Source: Tetradesmus obliquus (taxonomy: Eukaryota > Chlorophyta > Chlorophyceae > Sphaeropleales > Scenedesmaceae). From it: a stretch of 64,000 nucleotides of DNA. The notes under the pieces are model-generated. The model saw only the letters and a list, made by a program, of their open reading frames with translations. It did no database searches and was not told the origin of the DNA. The DNA lies in the NCBI GenBank assembly GCA_030272155.1, contig CP126204.1, positions 1,913,501 to 1,977,500 of the forward strand. The letters are read 5' to 3'. A program made the position numbers and the translations under genes. Below, piece after piece: positions 54,363-64,000 of this stretch (position 1 is the first letter of the stretch; every line of letters begins with the position of its first letter).

Positions 54363-56709
54363 ATGCTACCAGTTGTGTTTGCGCGGCAACAAGCCGCGAA
54401 GCTCCTGGCAGCAAGCTGCAGCAGCCTGCTGCGCAGCTGCTGCTGCAGCGGCGTCCTAGCAGCAGCACCTCAGCAACAGCAGCAGCTGCTGCAGCAGCTG
54501 CCGCAGCACCACCACTGGCAGCAGCACGCGGGGTTTGCAGCAGCAGTGCCATCCATACTGTCTGATGCCTCAGTGCTAAAAGGTCCAGCCCCTGGCAAGT
54601 CGGGGCTTGTGGTGCAGTACCCATTTCCTGTAGAGTATTACAGCCCGCGGCGAGTGACACTGTACAACTTAGACAAGCAGCAGCTGGCAGCAGTGGAGCT
54701 GCCTGGAGACATCTTCAATGTGCCAGGTGGGTGACGTGGTTGGATGATATGTTGATTGTTGCACTGGATCTGTAGTGGCATGAAAGTTGAATCAAGCAGC
54801 AGCTGGCAGCAGTGGAGCTGCCAGGAGTCATCTTCGATGTGCCACCTGTGGGAAAAGAGGTTGGGTGATGCAGAGATTTGTTGTAGACATCATCCACGAG
54901 GTGGTGCTTGCTTGATGAGCTGCAGATTGTGTAAAGGTCATCTGCTGCTGCTGCTGCTGCTGCCGGCGCAGTGTGTGGTGGCATCATCAACGAGGTTGTG
55001 CTGCCCTGGCTGCTGTTGTTTGCTGCTGACATCACTGCCGTTTGCTGCTGCTGCTGCTGCCGCAGTGCGCGGGGACATCATCCACGAGGTGGTGCGCTGG
55101 CAGCGGGCCAAGGCGCGCCAGGGCACACACAAGACCAAGGAACGCAGCGAGGTGCGTGGCTGTGTGCTGCATTGAAATGTCAAAATCGAAACAGTGGCTG
55201 GCTTTTATCTGGATGCATCCTCTTGCACCGTGCTGTGTGCGACATGGACCTCAGCGAGGGAGGCGCTTCAAGCCGTGGCCACAGAAGGGGATGATGATGC
55301 AGTAAGCTACATCAGACAGTGGACACTGTAAATATGTAACATTGTAACACCTGCCGCCACAGGTCTCAGGAGGCGGGCGCAAGCCGTGGCCGCAGAAAGG
55401 TAGCGACAGGGCGCGGCACCAATGCTTGCACACTGCCCCCACACTTCTGCTCGACGCCTGCTTGCACGCCCTTTGCACCTCTGCTGCTTGCACCACGACT
55501 ATCAACAAACCTAAACGTAATAAACTAAAAACATAACAATGTAACACCTGCCGGCCACAGGTTTCAGGAGGCGGCCGCAAGCCGTGGCCTCAGAAGGGCA
55601 CCGGCAGGCTGCGGCACCAATGCTTGAGCACTGCTCCCACACATCTACTCAACGTCCGCCTGCATGCCAACAACATCAACAACAAACCAACGGCAAACTA
55701 ACACCTGCCGCTATCTCGGACAGGTCTCGGGTGGCGGCCGCAAGCCGTGGCCTCAGAAGGGCACCGGCAGGGCGCGGCAGGGCTCCAATCGCGCCCCGCA
55801 GTGGCGCGGCGGCGGCATTGTGCACGGGCCTGTCCCTCGCTCGTATGCATACGCGCTGCCAAAGAAGGTGCGTTTGCAGCAGTACTAGTCATGCTGCTGT
55901 GTTGAATTGCACTACATGTTTGTGTGCTTCTGCACCATGCCGTGCTTGATGTCTGCAGCAAACAGTGAAAGCTGCATCAGCAATTGCACGCTTCTGTGTC
56001 GCTGTTGTCCTCACATATTCCTGCTGAACTTCAAACTTTTTCCCCGAAACCTCCTGCACTGGCAAACCCTAAAACCGCAGGTGCGCCGCCTGGGCCTCAA
56101 GTGTGCGCTGTCAGCCAAAGCCAATGAGTGCCGCCTGCTGCTGCTCCCCCACAGACCCTAAATTTCTTCCGCATGCAAACCCTAAACCCTCTTTTACTCA
56201 AACTTCAAACCCTAAAACCGCAGGTGCGCCGCCTGGGCCTCAAGTGTGCGCTGTCAGCCAAGGCCAATGAGGGCCGCCTGCTGCTGCTGGACAGCCTACA
56301 CCCCACCTCGCCCAAAACCAAGGCCATAGCAGCAAAGCTCTCCCACCTCCTGCAAGAGCATCCTCGCCTCAATGCCTTGCTGGTAGACTCAGCAAAAGAC
56401 GGCGATGATGGCGGCGTCATGCTGCGCCGCGCGGCGCGCAACCTGCCGGGAGTCGAGATCCTGCCTTCGATCGGCGCAAACGTGTACAGCATCGTGCGGA
56501 AAGATGTGCTGGTTATGACGAAGCCAGCGCTTGATAAGCTGGTGGAGCGGCTGCGCGCGCCGATTAATCGGCTGGGGGCAGCGGGGCTGGCGTACCGCGC
56601 AAAACTGGAGGCGCGGCGGCAGCAGGCAGCAGTGGAGCGAAGGCAGCAGCGGCTGCAGCAGCAGCAGCAGCAGCAGCAGGTGGCCTCGGATGCAGGCGGC
56701 AGCAGCTAG
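54363..56709 (+). CDS. MRPL4: Ribosomal protein uL4, mitochondrial
   Basis: Four exons: 54363-54726, 55066-55151, 55724-55867, 56224-56709; phases agree (359 aa). A large-subunit ribosomal protein that lines the exit tunnel. Residues 1 to about 60 form an Arg/Gln/Ala-rich leader that fits mitochondrial import. The uL4 core includes [20 protein letters not shown], the tunnel loop [20 protein letters not shown] (about 153-172), [15 protein letters not shown] and [16 protein letters not shown], then a Rossmann-like C-terminal half. The C-terminus ends in a CAG-encoded Gln run. The loop and HGP motif identify the family; the mitochondrial assignment rests on the leader and [17 protein letters not shown] N-terminus. 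Every intron contains copies of exon edges, and the 3' end is copied repeatedly after the stop. Confidence 0.92.
54780..55010 (+). repeat. Copies of uL4m exon 1 end and exon 2 start
   Basis: About 54793-54848 repeats [11 protein letters not shown] and on to FDVP from exon 1. [11 protein letters not shown] segments at about 54887-54912 and 54966-55005 are copies of exon 2 (real start 55066). Confidence 0.75.
55235..55625 (+). repeat. Three copies of the tunnel-loop exon edge of uL4m
   Basis: [14 protein letters not shown] segments begin near 55250 (decayed), 55363 and 55562, before the real exon at 55724. The last two have CACAG acceptors and read [13 protein letters not shown]. Confidence 0.8.
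56081..56161 (+). repeat. Alternative copy of uL4m exon 4 with in-frame stop
   Basis: Behind CCGCAG it reads [20 protein letters not shown] and soon reaches a TAA at 56159-56161. It is phase-compatible with exon 3 and would give a uL4m lacking the C-terminal half. Confidence 0.75.
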
Positions 56710-57345
56710 GCGGCAAGCAGATGGTGCAGTGGTGGGCACAGGCGCTGCAGCAGCAGCAGCAGCAGGTGGCTTCGGCTGCAGGCGGCAGCAGCTAGGCAGC
56801 AAGCAGGTTTTGCAGCGGGGCTGGCAGCATCGGGTGAAGCTGGAGGCACAGCGGCAGCAGTTTAGCAGCGGCGGAGCGGCAGCAGCAGCAGGTGGCGGCA
56901 GTCGGCAGTAGCTAGGTAGCAAGCATGTTGCAGGGGCTTGCGTACCGGGCAAAGCTGGAGGCGCGCAGGCAGCAGCTGGCAGTGGAGCGGCGGCAGCTGC
57001 AGCAGCAGTAGCAGCAGCAGCAGGCGGTGGCAGCTGGCAGCAGCTAGGCAGCGAGCAGACTGTGCAGCGGGACTGGCGCCCGGGCCAAGTTGGCGGCTTG
57101 GCGGCAGCAGCTAGCAGCGGAGCTGCGGCAGCAGGCGGCGGCAGCTGGCAGCAGTTGGGTAGCAAGCAGACTAGGCGGCAGCTGCTGGCAGCACCGTGGA
57201 AAGCTGCAGGTGCGCAGGCGCCAGCAGTCGCCAGCAGGTGGCCTCGCGTGCAACCTAGCAGCGGAGCGCGCACGGACTCCGCTCAGCTCGGAGCTGCTGC
57301 TGCAGCAGCAGGCCCTGGCAGCAGCTAGGTAGCTGGCAGGTTGCG
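56710..57345 (+). repeat. Tandem degenerate copies of the uL4m 3' end beyond the stop codon
   Basis: Four to five units of about 110-150 bp, each with an [17 protein letters not shown] core and a GGCAGCAGCTAGGNAGCAAGCA-like end, follow the real stop at 56707-56709. They keep the CAG-rich Gln/Arg texture but drift in frame. Confidence 0.75.
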
Positions 57346-57972
57346 CTGCGGCGTTGACGGGCGGCATTGCTGTTACTGCCGATCATCTCAAACTTGAAGT
57401 TTTGAAATTGCACCAGTGCAGTGTGCTGCGTCTCTTCGTGAATCTGGCTCACACAAGGGGCAGGCAGTTCTTACGTCTGGCAGTTGATGTAAAGGGTCTG
57501 AGAGATGACAGGCGGATTTCAAGCTGGCACGAGCAGCAGCACTGTTGCTGCCTGTCCAGCAAACTGAAATTGTAACTGTCACCCACAGCAAACCCTGATG
57601 CCCACATGGACATGTGCTGTCTGTCATGATCCAAGTGGTAACGCTGCTTTGATGCGGTCAGATCGTTTTGCAAGTGCAGTCACGAACCGGATATCAGCAA
57701 GCAAATGTGCAGTACTAAGAGCCTCCACTTGAAGAGCTGGTGATCGCAGGCAGTGACACAGATTGTTTCCGTTTGGATTCGAAAACTTATCTACTGTTAA
57801 TTTTTATCGTGTATCACGGCTACCGCGCCTGGGATCCTCGCACGGCCACAGCAGCACGGTTCCTGCAACCGGCTGTCTGGCTCAACTGCTGCTGTTTCCC
57901 CACCAGCTGTGATGTTCAGTCGTTCTTTATACCCATAATCTAGACCTCCGCACGATCTCAGGGCGTGCAGCA
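57346..57972. other. Intergenic region
   Basis: About 630 bp of AT-richer sequence between the uL4m tail copies and the transportin start. No feature recognised. Confidence 0.5.
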
Positions 57973-58189
57973 ATGGCGTTAGTATGGCAGCCCCAAGAGG
58001 CTGCTTACCTGCAGCTGTGCCAGCTGCTGTCAGACTTTCAGAAGCCTGGAGCAAACCAAGCACTGGTGAGACTGCCAAGGGGATGAGTTAGCTGAATGCT
58101 TGCCTGATGGAATTTGGTCAGACTGTGATGCTGCAAGGCTGTAGCTTGGACCGGTAGCATTGCTGGAGATGTTGCAAAGCAGTTGCGTG

Positions 58190-58221
<32 letters not shown>

Positions 58222-58894
58222 CACAATGCAGCAGCATTACAAACGGTGCTGGCATCATGCACGTTATTCTGCATTTGCCTATACCGTTGCTGGCACTGGT
58301 AAGGCGTAATCAACTGCCGGAGCAGCAGCAGCAGCATGCAGCAGCACAGCACACTGTGCGGCATGCACGTAGTGCAGCAGCTGGTGTGCTCCAGCTTACC
58401 CCAGCAGCTCCACTGCAGTTGCTCTTGCTGCTTTGTGAGCTGTAGGATGCGCTGCTGCCTTCTGCCATCGCTTGCTGCTGCTGTATCACGAACCATTCTG
58501 TTTGTTGCGTCGCAAATGCTTGCGCAGATCCTGCAGCAGCTGGACCAGGCAAGGCATGTTGCAGACTTCAACAATTACCTCTCCTTCATATTCTCAAAGG
58601 GAGACAACCTGCCCATGGAGGTGCGGCAGCAGCAGCAGCAGCGGCGGCAGCAGCAGCAGCAGCAGCAGCAGCAACACTTCATACTGCTGGTCACAGGCCT
58701 TGCAGCTGCTTGGGGTCAGCGAGCACACTGAAGCTGCTAGCACTGACATGAACGCGCATGCACTACATCACCGTCTGACCTTCATCAGCAGCTTGCTGTG
58801 AGAATTGCAATGTTGAAAGAGCAGCGCTGGCAAGTCATGTGCAGCAGCAGCTGCAGCAGTCCGCAGTGTGTTTGAAGCTGCAGCCCGCAACCGC

Positions 58895-58946
<52 letters not shown>

Positions 58947-61900
58947 CTGCAGGTGCGCCAGAGTGCGGGGCTGCTGCTGAAGAACAACCTCAAGGAGCAG
59001 TACGCGGGGCTCTCGGAGGACTTCAGGAACTACATCAAGGTGGGGCGCAGCAGCAGCAGCAGCAAGATCAAGCATTGCTGCAGCAGCAAGCGCAGTTGCA
59101 GCACAGCAGCAGCAACAGCAGCAGCACCAGCATCAGCATCAGCAGCAGGGAGAAAGCGTGGCTGCAGCTGCAGCGCAGCAGCCTTGGACAGCGTCAAGCA
59201 TGGTGGCATGTTTGGCAGTTGTGCTGTGATGCACTGAGGCAGGCAGCTGTCGCTGCTGTTGCGTCATGAGTTGCTCATGCTTGGAAGGCGCAGCGGCAGG
59301 CGATGTTGTGCCTGTACTCGCAGTTTTCGGTTTTGCTTGCGTGCATGCATGTATGCAGCTGCAACATAGCCCAGCAGCGCCCACATGCTGACAACCTTAT
59401 GACACTGATGGCGTGTTGTCGCAGGGTGACCTGCTGCACGTGCTGTGCCACCCAGAGCGCGTGTTGCGCCACACCGCAGGCAGCATCACCACAACAGTAG
59501 TGGGCACACTGGGGCTAAGTGGCTGGCCTGAGCTGGTGGTGTGGCTGGGAGCAAGTTTGCAGGGCAGCGGCGACAGCGCTGCCCTTGATGGAGCACTGGA
59601 CAGCTTGGCTAAGATTGTGGAGGACCACCCACATGAGGTGAGCAGTTGGAGTAATAACATTGTTATAACACACTGACAAGTAGCAGTGTATCTACAATGA
59701 GTTAAGCTGGGGTTTTGCTGGTTGCGGGGGCAGCGGCCACAGCGGTGCACTTGATGGAGCACTGGACGGCTTGGCCAGCATTGTGAGAGACCACCCCGCG
59801 TGAGGTCAGCAGTGACGCTTGTGATGGTGGTTCTAACATAATAACGACATGTACCACGTCCGCCTAATCCTGATACATGTTTTAAATCGATTTGTGCCGC
59901 ATCTTTGACCCACCTGCAGATGGACACGCGCCTGGTGGGTGCCAGCTGGGGCCCCGCGCCCGCGCCGGTCAGCAACATGCTGGTGCCGCCGCTGCCCTTT
60001 AAACACCTTATGAAACTGAAAACAACTGAGTTAAGTCCCAATGTTGTGCCTGTCATCATTGCAGATGGACACACGCCTGGTGGGTGCCAGCTGGGGCCCC
60101 GCCCCTGCGCCAGTCAGCAACATGCTGGTGCCGCCGCTGCTGGCTCTGCTGGGCAGCCCCGCAGCCGAGGTGCGGCGGCGTGCACTGGCCGTGCTCAACG
60201 AGATGTTTGGCCAGATGCCTGCTGGCTTCCAAGCAGCACTGCCGCAATACACAGAGGTAAGTGCATAGATTTTGCCGGCGTGTTCTCCATTCGTTTGCAA
60301 GGGCAAGAGGATCATGGGCTGTGCTGGTGTTGCATGTGACAAGCGTGCTTCAACGTGATGAGGCCGCTGCTGCTGCGAGGTTGTCGGCCACAAATCATAG
60401 CTAGTTAGTGTCAGGTTGTGGGCGCTTGCTGCGCTGGCCGTGCTCAACGAGATGTTTGGCCAGATGCCTGCCGGCTTCAAGGCAGCACTGCCGCAGTACA
60501 CTGAAGCAAGTGCATCTACCGCGCCGGCGTGTTCCTTAGCAAGGGCAAGAAGATCATGGGCTGTGCTGGTGTTGCATGTGACAAGCGTGCTCTGGCCTCT
60601 GCTGCTGCGAGGTTGTCTGCCACACATCATACTGAGTTGGTTGGTCTGCTCTCCCAATGACTTCTGCAGGCTGTGTTCAAGCTGGCCACTGATGAGAGCC
60701 CGGGCGTGCGGCGCGAGGTGTGCATCGGCTTCTGCCAGCTCATCGCGGTGCACCCGGAGCTGCTGCAGGCGCAGCTGCCGCAGCTGGTCGAGTACATGCT
60801 GGTCTGCAACCAGGTGAGCCACCTTCTCGGGTTGGTACTTGGGTGTGTTTGGATCCCTTTGTACACGCGGGTGGCGCAGCTGATCAGTAGAGTGCATGCT
60901 GGTCAGCAACCAGCTGAGCCACAAGCCTGCTCTTTTGTTTGTTGATCAGGTTTGTGTGGTTCATTTTGTGTGGGGTGGTGCCGCAGCTGGTCTGTGTGGT
61001 TCATTTTGTGTGGGGTGGTGCCGCAGCTGGTCGAGTACATGCTGGTCATCAAGTGTGAGAGCAGGCTCAGAAGGCTCGAAGAAGGTGCTGCAGGTCATAC
61101 AACAACATCAACCAGCCCCCTTACAGACATTTCTTTGCAGGATGTTTGACGGTGTGGCACTGGAAGCTGCGGATTTTTGGCTGGCTTCCACGCGTCTCTT
61201 CACTTGCATCACACGTTTCTGGCTCATTCAGGTGCTGCTCAGGGCGCTGACGATGAGGTGGCGCTGGGGGCTGCTGAGTTCTGGCTGGCCTTTGCTGCGT
61301 CAATGCTGGTTTGCAATCGAAACACACCATAATAACTCTGAATGTTCTGTTTTCAGTATTGATTGCTTGTGCAATCATTTGCAGGACGCTGACGATGAGG
61401 TGGCGCTGGAGGCTGCTGAGTTCTGGCTGACCTTTGCTGTATCAATGCCATAACAACCCAACACATTACAATGATCAACTAATCAATAATGATTGCTTGC
61501 GCAACCATCTGCAGGATGCTGATGATGAGGTGGCGCTGGAGGCGGCTGAGTTCTGGCTGGCCTTCTGCGAGAGTGATCTGGGCATGGAGCTGCTGGTGCC
61601 GGTGATGTCGCGCCTCATCCCCGTGCTAATGAAAAACATGGTGAGCAATGCGGCCTTGTAGACAAGACATGTTATTGACACGTAATGGACAATTTAGTAA
61701 GTGACATGTGTGACGTAACCTGGGCATGGAATTGAACCTGTGTGTGTCGCTGTTGCATGGCATGTGCCTGGTGCTGCGCTCCGTCCTGCAAGTCAGCAGG
61801 TCGAATTGCATATGCATCTGGGTTTCCTTCGCAACTGGAGGTCTTTGACGAGTACGATGAGGAGATGCATTTGTGCTGCGTGTGATATGCCTGTTGCTGC

Positions 61901-62675
61901 CGTCCTGCAAGTCAACAACCCATATACTCTTCCGTACGGACCATGCCCCGCGAACTTTTTGCGGGCGACTAAAACTCCTCTTGCAACCACAGGTCTTTGA
62001 CGAGTACGATGAGGAGGTGCAAGCAGCAGCAGAACCGGCTGAGCTGCAGCAGGGCCAGCCAGACAGCAAAAAGGGTCTAGGAAGTCAGCAAATCACCTTT
62101 CCATCGCATCTGTGTTTCTGTTGCATATGCAGGTCATGGACGAGTACGATGAGGAGGTGCATTTGTGTTGCATGTGATATGCCTGTTGCTGCCGTCCTGC
62201 AAGTCAACAACCCATATTGCGACTAAAACTCATCTTGCAACTACAGGTCTTTGACGAGTACGATGAGGAGGTGCAAGCAGCGGAAGAGGCTGAGCTGCAG
62301 CAGGGCCAGCCAGACAGTGAAAAGGACATACGGCCCACACACGCAAAGCACGGCAAGGGACGGGCAGAGGGTGGCATGATGGACGGCGCAGCAAACGGCG
62401 AGGGTGGGTGGCAGGGTGTTTGCGGCAATCTGTTTTGTAGTTGTAGATGCTGTTATTGCAAGCTGTGCTTAGCTGTGCAGGCAGGCAGGCTTTGTGTGCT
62501 CGCTGGCGGTTTTGCAGGTTGAGGGCTACGCATTTGCAAATCACATGTATCTTGCAAGCAGCTGCATGCAGCTACAGGAGCTGAAACAGCACCTTGCTTG
62601 CTGTTTGCCTCATGTTGGTTCACTGCTGTTGCGTGGCGCCGGCAGAGTTTGACTTGCTGGCTGCCCTGCCGCTTC

Positions 62676-62709
<34 letters not shown>

Positions 62710-64000
62710 CTTTCACAGATGAAGATGACGGCGATGACGATGACGAGGCCATGCGGGTGTGGAACCTGCGCAAGTGCAGCGCAGCGGCGCTGGACATGCT
62801 GTCCAATCACCTCAACGATGAGCACGTGCTGCCGCTGCTGCTGCCCATCGTGCAGCAGCGGCTTGGCGAGGCAGATTGGCGTGTGCGAGAGAGCGCAATC
62901 TTGGCGCTGGGTGCGGTCAGTGAGGGGTGCCATATGGGCCTGGCGCCCTACCTGACAGATATGGTCAAGATGCTCCTGCCTGTCCTGCAGGTGAGTTGTC
63001 ACTTCTTGTTTGTAAGAGAGTTTGAGTTGAGTGCTATTCTGGCGCTGGGTGCGGTCAGTGAGGGGTGCCATATGGGCCTGGCGCCCTACCTGACAGATAT
63101 GGTCAAGATGCTCCTGCCTGTCCTGCAGGTGAGTTGTCACTTCTTGTTTGTAAGAGAGTTTGAGTTGAGTGCTATTCTGGCGCTGGGTGCGGTCAGTGAG
63201 GGGTGCCATATGGGCCTGGCGCCCTACCTGACAGATATGGTCAAGATGCTGCTACCTGTCCTGCAGGTGGGTTGTCACTTTTTATTTGTCTCTCTCTTTT
63301 TGCCGCGGCTCATGGTGCGCATCATCACGTGCTGGTGCATGGAGCTTGGCGTGATTTGCATACGTTGCACTGACGTTTGTAACGGGTTCTGTTATAACGT
63401 GTAACTGTCTCCCCGTTCCTGCTTGCAGGACCCGCGGCCCATGGTGCGCATCATCGCCTGTCTCTTCCTTTCCCGCTGTTGTACCAAAGCTTGTCAAACG
63501 TGTCACTGTCTCTGTGTCAATGATGTTTGTAGGACCCGCGGCCCATGGTGCGCATCATCACCTGCTGGTGCCTCTCGCGCTATGTGCAGTGGGTGCTGAT
63601 GCCACCCGGTAGCGCTGAGATTGCTCCTGGCGCGCTCCTGCCGCGAGTAGCACCTGAGAATGAGGTGAGTGCGTGACACACGCATAAACATACACACAGA
63701 CGTAGACATACTTCTGTTGGCGCCTTCTTTAGATGCTTCAAGCACTCTGTTGCAGCACTGTGTTGGCGCTCCCCTGCTGCGTGCTAGGCCAGAGAATGAG
63801 GTGAGTGCACGATCAAGGCATACGCGCAGAGCTCTTGGCACACGTAAAGTGGCAAGATGTGTGTTCACCTGTGGTGCAGTGACAAGATGTGTGCTGATCA
63901 CCCAAGTGTAACTAACTTGGAATCCACATGCATCGCTGTTGTCGCTGATTCTTTTCTCTGCCTGATGATTCATATATTCAAACCACGCAGGCGCTGTTTG
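57973..64000 (+). CDS. TNPO1: Transportin / importin beta-2 (N-terminal part; 3' end outside window)
   Basis: Ten complete exons: 57973-58065, 58528-58620, 58953-59039, 59425-59637, 60065-60256, 60670-60813, 61515-61640, 62247-62403, 62719-62990, 63533-63664. An eleventh begins at 63991. Phases agree (503 codons). A karyopherin that carries PY-NLS cargoes such as RNA-binding proteins through nuclear pores under Ran-GTP control. Landmarks: MALVWQPQEAAYLQLCQLL, DFNNYLSFIF, RQSAGLLLKNNLKEQY, RHTAGSITTTVVGT, QLPQLVEYML, EVALEAAEFWLAFCES, SEKDIRPTHAKHGKGRAEGG, an acidic stretch (DEDDGDDDDEAM, the H8-loop equivalent), WNLRKCSAAALDMLSNHL, RESAILALGAVSEGCHMGL and PMVRIITCWCLSRYVQWV. The order of HEAT repeats matches the transportin-1 family. 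At least six introns have exon-edge copies. Confidence 0.93.
59730..60000 (+). repeat. Copies of transportin exon 4 end and exon 5 start
   Basis: 59732-59812 repeats GALDGLASIV-type sequence from exon 4 with a spoiled frame. 59920-59995 repeats MDTRLVGASWGPAPAPVSNM from exon 5 (real start 60065) behind TGCAG. Confidence 0.8.
60422..60515 (+). repeat. Copy of the 3' edge of transportin exon 5
   Basis: LAVLNEMFGQMPAGFKAALP and on to QYTE plus GCAAGT. The donor has changed from GTAAGT to GCAAGT. The intron part after it is also duplicated. Confidence 0.8.
60860..61445 (+). repeat. Copies of transportin exon 6 end and exon 7 start
   Basis: Fragments of LPQLVEYMLV recur near 60870-60915 and 61015-61045, with a 47 bp tandem repeat around 60952-61030. 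Exon 7 start copies (ADDEVALEAAEFWLAF-like) lie near 61140, 61240 and 61385 ahead of the real edge at 61515; similarity rises toward it. Confidence 0.8.
61838..62170 (+). repeat. Three copies of the 5' edge of transportin exon 8
   Basis: VFDEYDEE segments near 61841, 61993 and 62133 precede the real exon (62247). The middle copy extends to QQGQPDSKK, almost the full exon half. The filler is also repeated. Confidence 0.8.
62991..63268 (+). repeat. Two near-identical 138 bp in-frame copies of the 3' part of transportin exon 9
   Basis: After the real donor (62991) the unit [14 codons of intron + 32 codons of exon ending LLPVLQ] is repeated twice, with edges near 63128 and 63267. The unit length is 138 bp (46 codons) and no stop interrupts the frame from exon 9 through both copies. 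Confidence 0.9.
63300..63470 (+). repeat. Copies of the 5' edge of transportin exon 10
   Basis: LMVRIITCWCMELG near 63309-63350 and DPRPMVRIIACLF near 63430-63465 precede the real exon at 63533 (DPRPMVRIITCWCLSR). Confidence 0.8.

Noticed and set aside
57044..57367. ORFs after uL4m as a separate Ala/Arg-rich gene
   Set aside because: The sequence is a run of degenerate copies of the uL4m 3' end with shifting frames.
1..64000. Assembly collapse or duplication as the source of exon-edge copies
   Set aside because: Most copies are diverged by substitutions and small indels, occur in every gene and stop at different points. Only the transportin 138 bp copies are close enough for an artefact to remain possible.

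Overview
The window is nuclear DNA from a eukaryotic green alga, most likely a chlorophycean. The evidence is genes broken into many short exons by GT-AG introns, abundant CAG/CTG triplet tracts in exons (poly-Gln, poly-Ala, poly-Ser) and introns, and plant/algal gene families: a glycine decarboxylase P protein with a mitochondrial presequence, a plastid-type DnaJ, a plant-type ankyrin/Raf-like kinase, and a prolyl 4-hydroxylase with a ShKT tail. The exact genus cannot be read from the sequence. Exon models were built by eye. In each model the splice phases agree at every junction and the joined protein reads through the expected family motifs.

Layout. 1-7066 (-): N-terminal 582 codons of glycine decarboxylase P protein. 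7067-8373: divergent spacer with a ~300 bp MITE-like element. 8374-13104 (+): OSR1/SPAK-like STE20 kinase. 14119-21036 (+): secreted WSC-like/GH16/CBM1 protein. 22078-22221: long palindrome. 22715-26312 (+): prolyl 4-hydroxylase. 26802-32549 (+): ankyrin-repeat protein kinase ending in a CaaX-like box. 34605-38893 (+): plastid-type DnaJ. 40257-41221: doubtful ORF. 43306-46936 (+): secreted protein of unknown family. About 47790-48870: tandem satellite with a 275 bp higher-order unit. 50635-54014 (-): RRP8 rRNA methyltransferase, divergent from 54363-56709 (+): mitochondrial ribosomal protein uL4. 57973 to the right edge (+): transportin (importin beta-2), 3' end outside the window. No tRNA, rRNA or intact transposase was recognised.

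The genes are independent housekeeping or signalling units, not a pathway cluster. One plausible functional pairing is RRP8 with uL4m, both serving ribosomes and sharing a 348 bp promoter region.

The outstanding feature is genome-wide in style. By eye, about 44 of 82 modelled introns contain one to five partial copies of the adjoining exon edge. Each copy carries a splice site, and copies are usually 90-140 bp apart. They range from near-identical to badly decayed, and the same thing occurs downstream of several stop codons. This points to repeated tandem duplication of exon/intron junctions as a route of intron growth. It leaves rows of tandem decoy or alternative splice sites, and in three clear cases a full alternative exon with an in-frame stop. 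Many introns also end in long (CTG)n tracts that run into the CAG acceptor.
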